DNA of 64,000 nt, from NCBI RefSeq assembly GCF_022965805.1, contig NW_027331472.1, positions 124,001-188,000 of the forward strand, given 5' to 3'. Shown piece after piece: positions 1-9,797 of the stretch. Within the stretch, counting starts at the first letter, position 1, and each line of letters starts with the position of its first letter. The notes under the pieces are model-generated. The model was given only the letters and a program-made list of their open reading frames with translations, was not told the origin of the DNA and did not search any database. The position numbers were made by a program, and so were the translations under genes. The stretch is from Primulina eburnea. Taxonomy: Eukaryota > Streptophyta > Magnoliopsida > Lamiales > Gesneriaceae.

Positions 1-160
1 ATAAATCCAAGTATAAAACATGTATACATGCAATGCACAAAATCATTTACAAAAGTATAAACCATGTATCAAAGAACATAAGTCATAATCTATGACCATT
101 TGGTAAATACAGATAAAACTCTTTGACTCAACTCACATCTAGGTCTAGAGATCCCGGTGT

Positions 161-221
161 GAATAATACGTAACAAATTTCCCACCTAATCTCCCAATTG
201 GGGTGACGGTACGTCTTATTC
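161..221 (-). other. Conserved LTR stem-loop, copy in A 3' LTR
   Basis: The arms GAATAATACG (161-170) and CGTCTTATTC (212-221) pair with one mismatch. The A right LTR (23600-23660) has the fully paired version GAATAAGACG/CGTCTTATTC. Equivalent hairpins lie in the LTRs of B, C and D. It falls well downstream of the predicted TATA box, so it would be in the transcript. Confidence 0.55.
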
Positions 222-1050
222 CTAGACTTCGGTCCTCTCTGTATCGAATATCTACAATAGGAGTTAATCTTCTCCTACGTACATCGATACCACCGAACAT
301 CTAGTAACTTGGAAACTCTGCCAATGACTCATCTATCTCAAGTGCATTTCTATAACTCAATAGACAAAGTATAACATATCAAAGCATAAACAATCTAGTA
401 TGTGGTTTAGGGAAACTCCAGTCCGATCTGACTCGAGTTGTATCTCCCGATTCCACATTGATTTATACCTTTCTTTGTTTGGTGTTTGGTTGGATGAAAT
501 CAATCTCAATCTTCGAAACCTTCAATACCAATCTGAAATAACATATTTGATACGCACTATATCAACGTCCAACTCAACGCAAGAATATCAATATGCAATA
601 TCAATACATTTCGACGGCATAACTGCGAAATATTGATATACCGGCAATACCAACATCGTAAAATCAATATCACCAATTCATGACAATAATCATATGCATA
701 TCATAACCCCAAAATTCTGTACAACTCATGCCATATAAGCTGGAAAATGAGAACAATAACAGACGGTATCTTTTCCTCAATCCGTTCCGATTATACGTTT
801 ACCGTAAACTCAAGAACACATATTCTCAAGCATATCACAATTTCTCCAACATATAAAATCTGAATCATGTTGGAAATCAATAAAACTTACGTCCTTTCGT
901 AGCCGATGACAAGAGAATCACAAATCTGAGCTCGGATCGATAATTGAACGGGTGGATTTTCCACAATTCAAATTCTAGTATCAAGACTCTACAAATTCTC
1001 CATAGCCCCTTGCTTGTTTCCTTCTGCCGTTTCTGAAGAAATGAAGTTTG

Positions 1051-1063
1051 TAAATATATATAT
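1051..1063 (-). promoter_or_regulatory. Putative TATA box of A LTR
   Basis: An ATATATATATTTA run in sense lies about 50 bp downstream of the dyad array in the sense direction. The position fits a U3 promoter. It is a motif call only. Confidence 0.5.
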
Positions 1064-1109
1064 CATGCATGGTGAGGGGCAAATGGCTTCACCTTAACAC
1101 AACACGTCT

Positions 1110-1383
1110 CGCGCATATGCGCGACATCAACCGGCGCATATGCGGGAGACCTACTGGTCTCGGCAGTCTTCCCTTAAGCATCTCGCGCATATGCGCGCCC
1201 CACTTTCGCGCATATGCGCGAGACTTACTGTCTCCGCACAATTCTTCCCGCACAGCTCGCGCATATGCGATCACTCACTTCGCGCATATGCGCGAGGTCT
1301 TCTGCCCATCTCGCGCATATGCGCGCCTCCTGGTCGCGCATATGCGCGAGGTGTTCTATCCTCGCACATACCCTCACATATGC
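1110..1383. repeat. Paired 23-bp-spaced palindromes CGCGCATATGCGCG (A 3' LTR)
   Basis: The CATATG centres start at 1114/1137, 1188/1211, 1262/1285 and 1316/1339, four pairs each exactly 23 bp apart. The best copies form the perfect palindrome CTCGCGCATATGCGCGAG. A ninth degenerate centre is at 1377. The array lies about 100-370 bp from the LTR start in sense. Confidence 0.9.
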
Positions 1384-1478
1384 AATCTCATTTCGTGTCT
1401 CGGTTGGCCCCTTCATCATCATGTCTAATCATAAATCAATAATCGTTGATTAACAGATAAAAAATCCCGCGCATTACA

Positions 1479-1493
1479 TTTCTCCCCTCTAAG
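1479..1493 (-). other. Polypurine tract of A
   Basis: In sense this reads CTTAGAGGGGAGAAA directly before the LTR start TGTAATGC. This is the plus-strand primer site of reverse transcription. Confidence 0.85.
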
Positions 1494-1589
1494 ATACGAT
1501 TTCGTCCCCGAAATCACAGGCAATCAAATCTTATCAATAAAATGGTATAACAGAAGAAACTACACAGAAAACTCACATCAATGGAATAA

Positions 1590-2790
1590 CTCTGGAAATC
1601 TCTGTCTCATGTCTGACTCATTCTCCCAGGCAGCTTCCTCAATGCCATGACGACTCCACTGAACTTTCAGGAATAGTCTTCGTTCTGAGCTGTTTTTCCT
1701 TATGATCAAGAATCTGAATCGGTTTTTCAATATAACTCAGAGTGTTGTCGAGTTCTGCCTCATCTGGATGAATAATATGCGAATCATAAGGAAGATATTT
1801 CCGCAACATTGATACATGAAAAATATCATGTATTCCGGATAGAGAATACGGAAGGGAAAGTCGAGAGGCACGATCACATGTTTCTAAAAAATCTCATACG
1901 GACCGATATAACGGGGAGACAACTTTTCTCTCTTGCCAAATCTGATAATACTTTTAAACGGAGAAATCTTCAAGAATACTCTATCTCCCTGCTCAAACTC
2001 TAACGGTCTACGTCGAATATTCGCATATTTGGCTTGTCGATCTTGAGCCGTATTCATTCTTTGTTGAATTAGCTTCACTTTTTCCGTCATATCTCGAATC
2101 ATATCAGGTCCAATATCAGGTATTTCAGAGATATCATCTCAATACAGAGGAGATCTGCACTTCTTGCCGTACAACGCTTCAAATGGTGCCATTTCTATGC
2201 TCTTCTGATAGCTATTGTTATACGAGAATTCACAAAGAGGTAATGAATCTTGCCAACTAGTGCCAAAATCTAGCACTACAACTCTAAGCATATCCTCCAG
2301 TGTCTGGATTGTCCGCTCTGACTGTCCGTTTGTCTGTGGATGATATGCGGTACTCACATGTAACTTCGTACCTAGAGCCTGCTGTAAACTCTGCCAGAAG
2401 TGCGAATTAAATCGCGGATCATGATCTGATACGATAGACTTTGGCACACCATGCAATCGAAATACCTCTCGGACATAAATTTCTACCATCTGATCATATC
2501 TGTACATCATTCTGTACGGAATAAAGCAAGCTGATTTGGTCAATCTATCAATCACGACGCAAATCGCATCACAGCCTCGGGAAAAACGTGGTAGTTTCGT
2601 AACGAAATCCATGGAAATGTGATCCAATTTCCATTCTGGAATCGACAAGCTCTGTAATAAACCCCCGTGTTTCTTCCTTTCTGCTTTCACCTGTTGGCAA
2701 TTCAAACATCTAGACACAAATTCTGCAATGTCTGACTTCATCTGTTTCCACAAAAACCGTTTCTTCAGATCATTGTACATCTACTTGCCA
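1590..2790 (-). pseudogene. Element A integrase with C-terminal chromodomain region, broken
   Basis: This is the integrase that inserts element cDNA into the host chromosome. The 2139-2780 frame holds the end of the zinc-binding region ([13 protein letters not shown]) and the catalytic core: the first Asp in DHISMDFVTK, the second in IVSDHDPRF and the Glu region in [14 protein letters not shown]. It ends with a TGA (2139-2141) replacing the Trp after CRSPLY. Frames at 1884-2102 (YANIRRRPLEFEQGDRVF) and on to about 1590 carry the GPY/F-like region and chromodomain remnants with frameshifts. Family membership is clear from near identity with B and D. It cannot make a full protein. Confidence 0.88.
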
Positions 2791-2837
2791 CAAGGATGAA
2801 TACTAAACCGACTACTATGTGCTTCTGTCAAAACCTG

Positions 2838-3560
2838 TCATTTCAAGTCTGAAACATATGGCACCACAAGACGGTTATTCACATATAACACAAGATCACG
2901 AACCTGGTATTCAGATTGATACCCTGATTTGACCATATCAATCGATTTCTGAATATTCTGATCATTTTTCTGTGTTTCTTTAATTTTCAATATCAGCTCT
3001 GGTTCGACTTGAACATCATATAATTGCAATGATCTACGATCTGTCTCAAATACTAACCCAGATAAACAACAATCTTCTATCAAATTCGAAATACCAATAG
3101 TCGATAAGGATAAAGAACATACCTTACGACTTAATGCATCAGCTGCGGAATTGGACTTTCCGGGATATTATTTGATTTCACAATCGAAATCCTTTAATAA
3201 ATCAAGCCATCTTCGCTGTATCATATTCAACTCAGACTGTGAAAACAGATATTTCAGGCTTTTATGATCAGAATAAATCTCGAACTTCTCACCGTATAGA
3301 TAGTGTCGCCATATCTTCAATGCAAAGACGATGGCTACCAATTCAAGATCATGAATTGGGTAGCGAGTCTCGTGTGTCTTCAACTGTATCAACACACAAC
3401 CCAATCCTCTGTGAGAAGCATCACAATAAACAATGAAATCACCAATACCTGAGGGGATAGTCAGTATCGGTGCACTGGTCAATCTCTTCTTCAATTCAAT
3501 GAAACTGTACTCATATTCCTTAGACCAAACAAACGGAGCATTCTTCTGAGTCAGCTGTGT
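2838..3560 (-). pseudogene. Element A RNase H and linker, broken
   Basis: RNase H degrades the RNA strand of the RNA-DNA hybrid during reverse transcription. The frame at 3168-3494 shows [13 protein letters not shown] (first catalytic Asp), the [15 protein letters not shown] segment with the Glu, and [11 protein letters not shown] with the next Asp. The segment encoding the [13 protein letters not shown] stretch seen in B is lost. A second frame at 2838-3083 carries the linker toward integrase. Stops separate the parts. This is the same domain order as in B and D. Confidence 0.85.
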
Positions 3561-3699
3561 AATCGGCTTGGCAATACTGGAGAAATATTTAATAAATCAT
3601 CGATAGTATCCGGCCAAACCCATAAAACTACGGATCTCTGGTACGGAGGTCGGTCTCGGCCACAAAATCACTACTTCAACCTTGCTGGGATCACCTGAT

Positions 3700-4530
3700 A
3701 TACCATCTCCGGATATGATATGACCCAGAAATACAACATGTCTCAGCCAAAACTCACATTTCGACAGTTAAGCATATAATTGCTCAGCTCTTAAAATTCG
3801 CAACACAGTTCTCAAATGCTCAGCATGCTCAATCAGATTCTTTGAATATATTAGATTATCATCGATAAATATAATCATGAAATCATCTAAATACTTCTGA
3901 AAGACACGGTTCATCAGACCGATAAATACAGCTGGAGCATTAGTTAAACCGAACGGCATGACAATAAACTCATAATGTCCATACCTGGTTCTGAACGTTG
4001 TCTTCGATATGTCAGAATCTCTAACTCTCAGCTGAAGATACCCAGATCTCAGATCGATCTTTGAATAGACAGCAGAACCCTGCAACAGATCAAATAAATC
4101 ATCTATTCGAGGCAAAAGATATTTATTCTTTACAGTAGCCTTGTTCAGTTGCCGATAATCTATACAGAGCCTCATGGAACCTTCTTTCTTTCTAACAAAC
4201 AGTACCGGAGCGCCCCTAGGAGAACGCTAGGTCTGATGTATCTCTTGACCAAAATATCTTCGAACTCAGTCTTTAATTTTTTCAGTTCAATTGTCGCCAT
4301 TCTGTACGGAGCTCTGGATATAGGAACAGTACCTGGTATGAGATCAATGCTGAAATCTATCTCTCGACCTGGAGGCAATCCCGGAATCTCGTCGGGAAAA
4401 ACGTCGGCAAACTCACACACTACTGGCAAATCTGCCAATGAAGGGCTCGATTTCAGTACATCTACTGAATATACCAGGAATCCTTCTGCTCCTTTCTGTA
4501 ATAATCGCATCATAGATAATACCGATATCA
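3700..4530 (-). pseudogene. Element A reverse transcriptase, broken
   Basis: The RT copies element RNA into cDNA. The N-terminal part lies at 4172-4531 ([19 protein letters not shown], then the APYRMA region) and the palm at 3768-4175 ([11 protein letters not shown], then [10 protein letters not shown] with a catalytic Asp). The active site reads FIDDNLIYS, close to the family FIDD. A frameshift near 4175-4230 disrupts the [14 protein letters not shown] segment, and a stop at 3768 ends the second frame. It is inactive. Confidence 0.87.
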
Positions 4531-4567
4531 AAGGAATCCGAGATCTGGAACCCTTACCATAGAATTT

Positions 4568-4828
4568 TCACTCATCAGCCATTTCCGGTCTGAATCTGAC
4601 AATCTTGTGAAAACTTTCTACGGTAGCTCTGTACTTGGTCAACATATCAATACCGATAATACAATCAAAATCAGACAACCCAAGTAAAATGCAATCTAAT
4701 TCAATCTCATTATCCTCGAACTGTAGCATACAATTTCTAACAGAAGTCACTGATATTGAACCACTCCCCAAAGGAGAAGAAACCGAGACTACAGTGGATA
4801 ATGACTCAACAGGCAAGGCATGCATCAA
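4568..4828 (-). pseudogene. Element A aspartic protease remnant
   Basis: This matches the protease segment of B and D (LQFEDNEIELDCILLG, then [18 protein letters not shown]). The upstream part that should carry the DTGAS motif is around 4830-4900 and is out of frame. The protease would have cleaved the polyprotein. It is degraded. Confidence 0.8.
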
Positions 4829-4979
4829 TGCAAATCATTCATCTATAAATGTATGGGATGCACTAGTATCTTTCAATACATAATTAGGGTAACCACAGAG
4901 AAAATAGTTACCTGCAATAACATCATCAGGTGCGTCCTGGGACTGTTCTTCAGTCAATGCGAACACACGGGCCTGTTTT

Positions 4980-6048
4980 CTCTGAGGTTGGCTCATCTTA
5001 TGGCCTCGACTGGGACTGTGCAGGTGCGGTCTGAAAAGAGTGTATAGAAGATGTCTGTCTCTCCGCTTGAGCTACTAACAAGATGATCCCACACTCTGAG
5101 ATCGTTGTGCACCTCTCTCTGGGCAAACTCTAGCGAAATGTCCCGGTTGTTTGCAGACATTGCATCTACCCACCACTCCTTGGCACTGCTCTGTGGGATG
5201 ACTTCCACAGCAAGTAGTGCAATACAAACCGGTGTAACTCTGGCTAGGACCACTCTGTCTCGGGCCACTGGAGCTGGATGAACTACTGCCAGATTTCTTG
5301 AACTATTTGCCTCTGGCTTTCAACCAATCTTTCTTACCACTGCTGCTACCACCACTCTCGAATCTAGGAGGAGGTTGTGAAAACTTTGCGGTAAGCTGTG
5401 GGGGTCTCGAAGTCTGAGCAGCATATGACGCTCCTCGCTGTTTAATTAATCTAGCTTCAGCACCTTTCGCCCTGTTCAAAGGGTCAGCAAAGTTGTTTGG
5501 TCGTCCCATATTCACCAAATAAAAATATCAGGATTTAAGCTGTTGATAAACTAATCAGCAACAGTTTCGTCATTCTCTGCCACATGTGGAGCAAAACGTA
5601 GCAATGTGGGGAATTTGGCAACATATTCTTCAATGTTCAACTGCCCTTGCCTTAAGTTTGAAAATTCTGCCCCCTTTTCCTTCCGGTATGACACTGGAAA
5701 GAAACGCTGATAAAACTCAGTTTTAAACACTTTCCAAGTAAATTCTGTACCTCTCTGTTCCAACGCTCTCTTGGTTGTAATCAACCAATTCTTTGCAACT
5801 TCCTGTAATTGATGCCCAATCAGTTTAACTCCTCGTTCATCTGTGTAGTCAAAGGAGTCAAACAACAGCTCGATGTCATCTAACCAGCTTTCACAATCAA
5901 CAGAATACTCGGTGCCTTTCAGTGTCGGTGGTCTGAATGACTGAAACCGTTTCAACAAGGTTTCCATCGGTGTAGCTGTCACATCCATAAGGTCATTAGA
6001 TGTACTGTCCTGTTCTGGCGCTCTGACTGTTGCTCTTCGAGGACGCAT
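4980..6048 (-). pseudogene. Element A gag, broken
   Basis: Gag forms the virus-like particle that packages element RNA. The first frame (5551-6048) starts MRPRRATVRAPEQ and contains the retrotransposon gag core ([22 protein letters not shown], shown here only in part: [12 protein letters not shown]; then [18 protein letters not shown]). It ends in a stop after NDETVAD. The second frame (5303-5518) holds the proline- and serine-rich spacer. The CCHC zinc-knuckle segment near 4993-5268 is frameshifted. The start matches the MPPRR-type starts of B and D. Confidence 0.85.
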
Positions 6049-6346
6049 ATCTGATTATCAAAAGGATTAGTTTTCTCATACATAAAATCAGTCTCAGTCC
6101 TCCTCTGATCATCTTACTTCTGATCCAGAATCGGTTCTGATTCATTCTTTATCAGTACACATTTCAATCCATTAAATAAATCAAGCAAACATGTACTTTC
6201 AAAGCAACAAAACATGCTTTCATGCAAGCATAGAACATAAGTATAATAACAATACAATATTCCCATGCTAGTATCAATAAGTAAGCAAGGAAAAAGACTC
6301 AATCTACCCCACTCACCCTCTTCTATCTCAGTCTACAGAACCTACA
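6049..6346 (-). other. Untranslated leader of element A
   Basis: This 298-bp stretch lies between PBS and gag. It resembles the same interval in B (13227-13459) and D (47735-47960). I see no coding signal in it. Confidence 0.7.
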
Positions 6347-6358
6347 GCTCTGATACCA
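6347..6358 (-). other. Primer binding site of A (tRNA-iMet)
   Basis: The sense sequence TGGTATCAGAGC matches the 3' end complement of initiator tRNA-Met. It lies 5 bp from the LTR end, as in many plant elements. Confidence 0.92.
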
Positions 6359-6363
6359 CATGT

Positions 6364-6526
6364 TGTGGGGACCCGGGTGCTAATCATCTTCTTAATCGTT
6401 CGTTGGGACTAATTTGGATCAATTATGTATGCTACTTTGATAAAAAAAATTCTTATAATATTAAAGCATTATTAAATAAAATATATAAAGCATACAACAA
6501 GTTAAGTTTCTTTATTACACACGATC
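6364..6526 (-). repeat. 5' LTR of element A, inner part
   Basis: This begins TGTGGGGACCCGGG on the plus strand, the inner end of the LTR. It stops at the insertion of C after the TSD CGATC (6522-6526). The LTR resumes at 23207. The two parts together give about 1,777 bp. Confidence 0.88.
6522..6526. repeat. Target site duplication of C, left copy
   Basis: CGATC here equals CGATC at 23202-23206. A 5-bp duplication is usual for Ty3/gypsy integrases. Confidence 0.9.
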
Positions 6527-6730
6527 TGTAAGGCACGAAATTTTATTTACCGTAATTTGAGATTAATCTGAAATGATTTATTGATTAATTAAGGTAAATA
6601 TTGACGGAATGGATTAGATCGAGAAAGATGAGAAAAGACGCAAAAGATGTGCGAGGGTTGTGCATTCGCGCACATGAGCGACTTGATGTGCGAGCCATGC
6701 GCGAATTGGGCAGAAGACCCCGCGCATATG
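6527..6730 (+). repeat. 5' LTR of element C, first part
   Basis: This begins TGTAAGGCACGAAATT and matches the start of the 3' LTR at 21428. It is cut at 6730 inside a CATATG palindrome by the insertion of B, whose TSD is ATATG. Confidence 0.9.
6726..6730. repeat. Target site duplication of B, left copy
   Basis: ATATG here equals ATATG at 15335-15339. Joining the flanks restores the sequence seen intact in the C 3' LTR near 21626. Confidence 0.92.
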
Positions 6731-7217
6731 TGTGGTGACCCGGGCTCTAATTCTTTTTCTTGGGATTAAATGGATCGTTATTCTAAAATGTGGGTCAAAT
6801 TTTTCGCTTTTACATTTAATCAAATGTAATTAAACAAGCATAAGTTCTTTATTAAATTTACAACATACAAACACAATACATGTCTTATTCTGTATGTCCT
6901 CAACTAACCAGTATTAAAAGACAGTACATAATAAAAGACAACTATTGGTCCACCTGCTACGCCCGTGATCTCCACGCTAACACGATCATCTCTGTCTCGA
7001 CCCAGATCCTGCCCCACCTGTTGTTATGCACACATACAGACATAACAACAGCCGGAAAACCGGTGAGAACAAATCCCAGTATAAACATGTATACATGCAT
7101 TAAATCAATCTAAACACATGAAACATGCTTATATGAATATCATTCATATAAAATCATGCAATGCGAATCTAATCATGTCTAGACTCGACTCGACTAGAAC
7201 TCTAGGGATCCCGTTGT

Positions 7218-7276
7218 GAATAAGACGTCACTGGCTGTCACCTACCCTACCAATCGAGGTGTTGTATGTCTTATTC
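7218..7276 (-). other. Conserved LTR stem-loop, copy in B 3' LTR
   Basis: The arms GAATAAGACGT and ATGTCTTATTC pair with one G-T or mismatch. The right copy at 13964-14022 pairs perfectly over 11 bp. An inner CACCT/AGGTG pair may extend it. Confidence 0.6.
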
Positions 7277-8205
7277 CTAGACTTCGGCCTGATCTGTATC
7301 CACGTCTACAAAGGGGCGGTGATCTTCCCCTAAGCTGAGATATCGCCGAACATCTAGAAGTCTGCCTGATCTCCAGACTGTCCTATCTTAATGCATGAAT
7401 ACGAAATCTGAAAACAAGCATAATCATTCTAATGCAATGCCACATGATCTGTAAACAAAGCATAGTAAGATTTGTATACAAGTTCTATAAACAAATCTAT
7501 AAACAATCATAATCATATCTAGATATAAACAATAAAATAAGTATGTGATTTTGGTTGGGAAACTCAAATGTGAGCTCATTTGAGTCGTGATTCCCCAAAC
7601 AAAACATGTACTATACCTTTCGTCGCACAGTTGCTGTCACGGTTGACAATACGAATCTGAAATGGAAATGTTGATACAAAATCTATCAATCTCTTATCTA
7701 ATCAACACATATCCAAGTCACTACGTGATCTCGATACAATTTGACGGCATAACGACGTATATTCTTAATACCGGTCAATCCAAATCTCAACAGATAACAA
7801 CATATACCATCCTCAACTCATAACCATTACAATATCAATCTAAAACACAATAATTCTGCCCCAACTATTCGTCAAACATACTGAAATTCATAGGAATTGC
7901 ATATGATATCATTTCTTCGTTCCGTTTACAATTATAAACTCATAATCTTCACTAGAACAACTAAATACAATCATAATAGCATTTCCCTTACATGAAATTC
8001 TTGAAACATGATAGAACTGAACAAAACTTACATCACTTTGTAGCTTTCAAAGCAAGGAACACAATTCTTAACTCGGATTATGATTTGGATGGCTAAATCG
8101 TGAGATATCTAAATTCAAGAGCAAGAACTCTCCTTCTTCCTTAAGTTTCCCTTTTCTCTCCTTCTCTCGGCTGTGTCATCTGAGCAAGAAGGAAATGAAG
8201 CCAGC

Positions 8206-8233
8206 TCTATATATTCTTTGCATGATTTATAAC
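8206..8233 (-). promoter_or_regulatory. Putative TATA boxes of B 3' LTR
   Basis: In sense there is TTATAAAT (about 8225-8232) followed by AATATATAGA (8206-8215). They lie about 30-60 bp downstream of the last dyad in sense. Confidence 0.5.
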
Positions 8234-8263
8234 ACATGGCTTCGTCTTTTCGTAACACGCAGC

Positions 8264-8448
8264 ACCGCGGGTGCGGTCACACTAGGAGCGCGGGTGTGCG
8301 ATGGCTTCGGCAGAACTTTTAATTTTTCACAAGTGATGACCGCGGGTGCGGTCATGTAAATACCGCGGGTGCAGTGTGGCTACGGGAATTCACTCATTTT
8401 CTGCCCATTACACCGCGGGTGCGGTGCTTGCCAGACTGCGGGTGCGGT
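8264..8448. repeat. Paired 23-bp-spaced dyads (B 3' LTR), motif ACCGCACCCGCGGT in sense
   Basis: Dyads start at 8264/8287, 8339/8362 and 8412/8435, each pair exactly 23 bp apart. The motif is a 5-bp stem ACCGC/GCGGT around ACCC. The word CTGCCGAAGCC occurs between units in sense, as in F. Confidence 0.92.
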
Positions 8449-8588
8449 CTTGCACAACTAAAATTTCATATTTTATCGCATCGTTTTCGCCCCGTCTGTT
8501 CTTGCGTTTCGTATTCAACTATCTACAAGAATCTTAGGCATTACATTTCTCAATTTCTTTCTATTCACATCCAATCTAGGGCATTACA

Positions 8589-8604
8589 TTTCTCCCCCTC
8601 TAAG
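8589..8604 (-). other. Polypurine tract of B
   Basis: In sense this reads CTTAGAGGGGGAGAAA just before the LTR start TGTAATGC. Confidence 0.88.
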
Positions 8605-8688
8605 AAATGATTTCGTCCTCGAAATCGCATGTCATTCTATCAATGCAAGTCTAAAAGTAATCACATCAAAACTAAACACATACTTACA

Positions 8689-9255
8689 TTATTGAAATAA
8701 CTCGGGATGTTTTTGGCGCATATCTGCTTCTGTTTCCCAAGTCGCTTCTTCGACGCCATGACGACTCCACTGAACCTTCACAAGTGGAATAATCTTCGTC
8801 CTGAGCTGCTTATCTTTCCGATCAAGAATCTGTATCGGTTGTTCCACATAGCTCAAAGTCTGATCAAGTTCAGCTTCGTCGGGTTGAATGACATGAGAAA
8901 TATCTGGCATATATCTTCGCAACATTGATACATGAAACACGTCATGTATTCCGGATAGAGAAGGAGGAAGTGCAAGTCGATAAGCTCGATCGCCAATCTT
9001 CTCAAGAATCTCGTAAGGACCAATGTATCGAGGAGATAGTTTCCCGCGTTTGCCAAATCTTACAACGCCTCTAAAAGGAGAAATCTTCAAGAATACTCTG
9101 TCTCCTTGCTCGAATACCAACGGTCTACGTCTGACATTGGCGTATTTCGCTTGTCTATCCTGTGCTGTTTTCATTCTTTCTTGAATAACTTTCACCTTCT
9201 CAGTCATGTCACGAATCATGTCGGGCCCAAGTTCTGGTACATCTGAGACATCATC
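8689..9255 (-). pseudogene. Element B integrase C-terminus and chromodomain
   Basis: This frame continues the integrase after the in-frame TGA at 9256-9258. It contains the GPY/F-type region (KLSPRYIGPYEILEKIG) and a chromodomain (YVEQPIQILDRKDKQLR, then VKVQWSRHGVEEATWE). In known chromoviruses this module binds modified histones or heterochromatin factors and directs insertion. The segment is open to its natural stop at 8689. The first methionine at 9219 is internal, so this is not an independent gene. Confidence 0.92.
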
Positions 9256-9797
9256 TCAATATAGCGGAGACCTGCACTTCTTGCCATACAAAGCTTCAAA
9301 TGGTGCCATCTCGATACTCGTCTGATAGCTATTATTGTAAGAAAATTCGCAAAGAGGTAGGGAATCTTGCCAACTAATGCCAAAATCTAGCACAACGGCT
9401 CTCAACATATCCTCTAATGTCTGGATAGTCCGCTCTGACTGTCCGTCTGTCTGAGGATGGTAAGCAGTACTCAGGTGTAATGTCGTACCCAAAGCCTGCT
9501 GTAAACTGTGCCAGAAGTGAGAAGTGAATCGTGGATCACGATCTGATACGATAGATTTCGGCACTCCATGCAATCTTACTACCTCTCGAATACATATATC
9601 TCCGCCATTTGATCTTGTCTATACGTCATTCTGTACGGAATGAAACAAGCAGATTTGGTCAATCTATCAATAATAACCCAAATCGCATCGCAACCCTTGG
9701 ATGATCGAGGTAACTTCGTCACAAAATCCATGGAAATGTGATCCCATTTCCATTCTGGAATGGCTAAACTCTGAAGTAACCCTCCGGGCTTCTTCCT
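9256..9797 (-). pseudogene. Element B integrase core, frameshifted
   Basis: The core follows the stop at 9798. The part up to about 9590 includes KWDHISMDFVTKLPRSS (first catalytic Asp). A frameshift lies at about 9585-9600 in the segment that reads [10 protein letters not shown] in D. The 9256-9573 frame contains IVSDRDPRF (second Asp) and [17 protein letters not shown] (Glu region). It ends at the TGA replacing the conserved Trp. The core could not be translated without suppression. Confidence 0.9.

Larger units (their letters stand above)
1..1478 (-). repeat. 3' LTR of element A (partial)
   Basis: Position 1 aligns with 23441 in the other LTR of the same element, so about 400 bp lie outside the window. 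The LTR ends in GCATTACA at 1478, directly followed by the polypurine tract. It contains a dyad array (1110-1383), a TATA-like run (1051-1063) and a stem-loop (161-221). It is about 97 bp longer than the aligned part of its partner because of extra dyad units. Small ORFs in it only reflect translation of the dyads. Confidence 0.9.
6731..8588 (-). repeat. 3' LTR of element B
   Basis: It runs from TGTGGTGACC to GCATTACA on the plus strand, followed by the PPT. In sense it holds three dyad pairs, then TATA-like sites, then the transcribed part with the conserved stem-loop at 7218-7276. Confidence 0.93.

Noticed and set aside
1069..1442. Several overlapping ORFs on both strands rich in AHMR, RICA and YAR words
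   Set aside because: They are translations of the palindromic dyads in the LTR. The same effect recurs in C (15100-15700, 21515-21806) and A's other LTR. No conserved protein features.
6347..6358. tRNA-like sequence at PBS sites
   Set aside because: Only 12-18 bp complementary to tRNA ends, placed next to LTRs. No tRNA fold.
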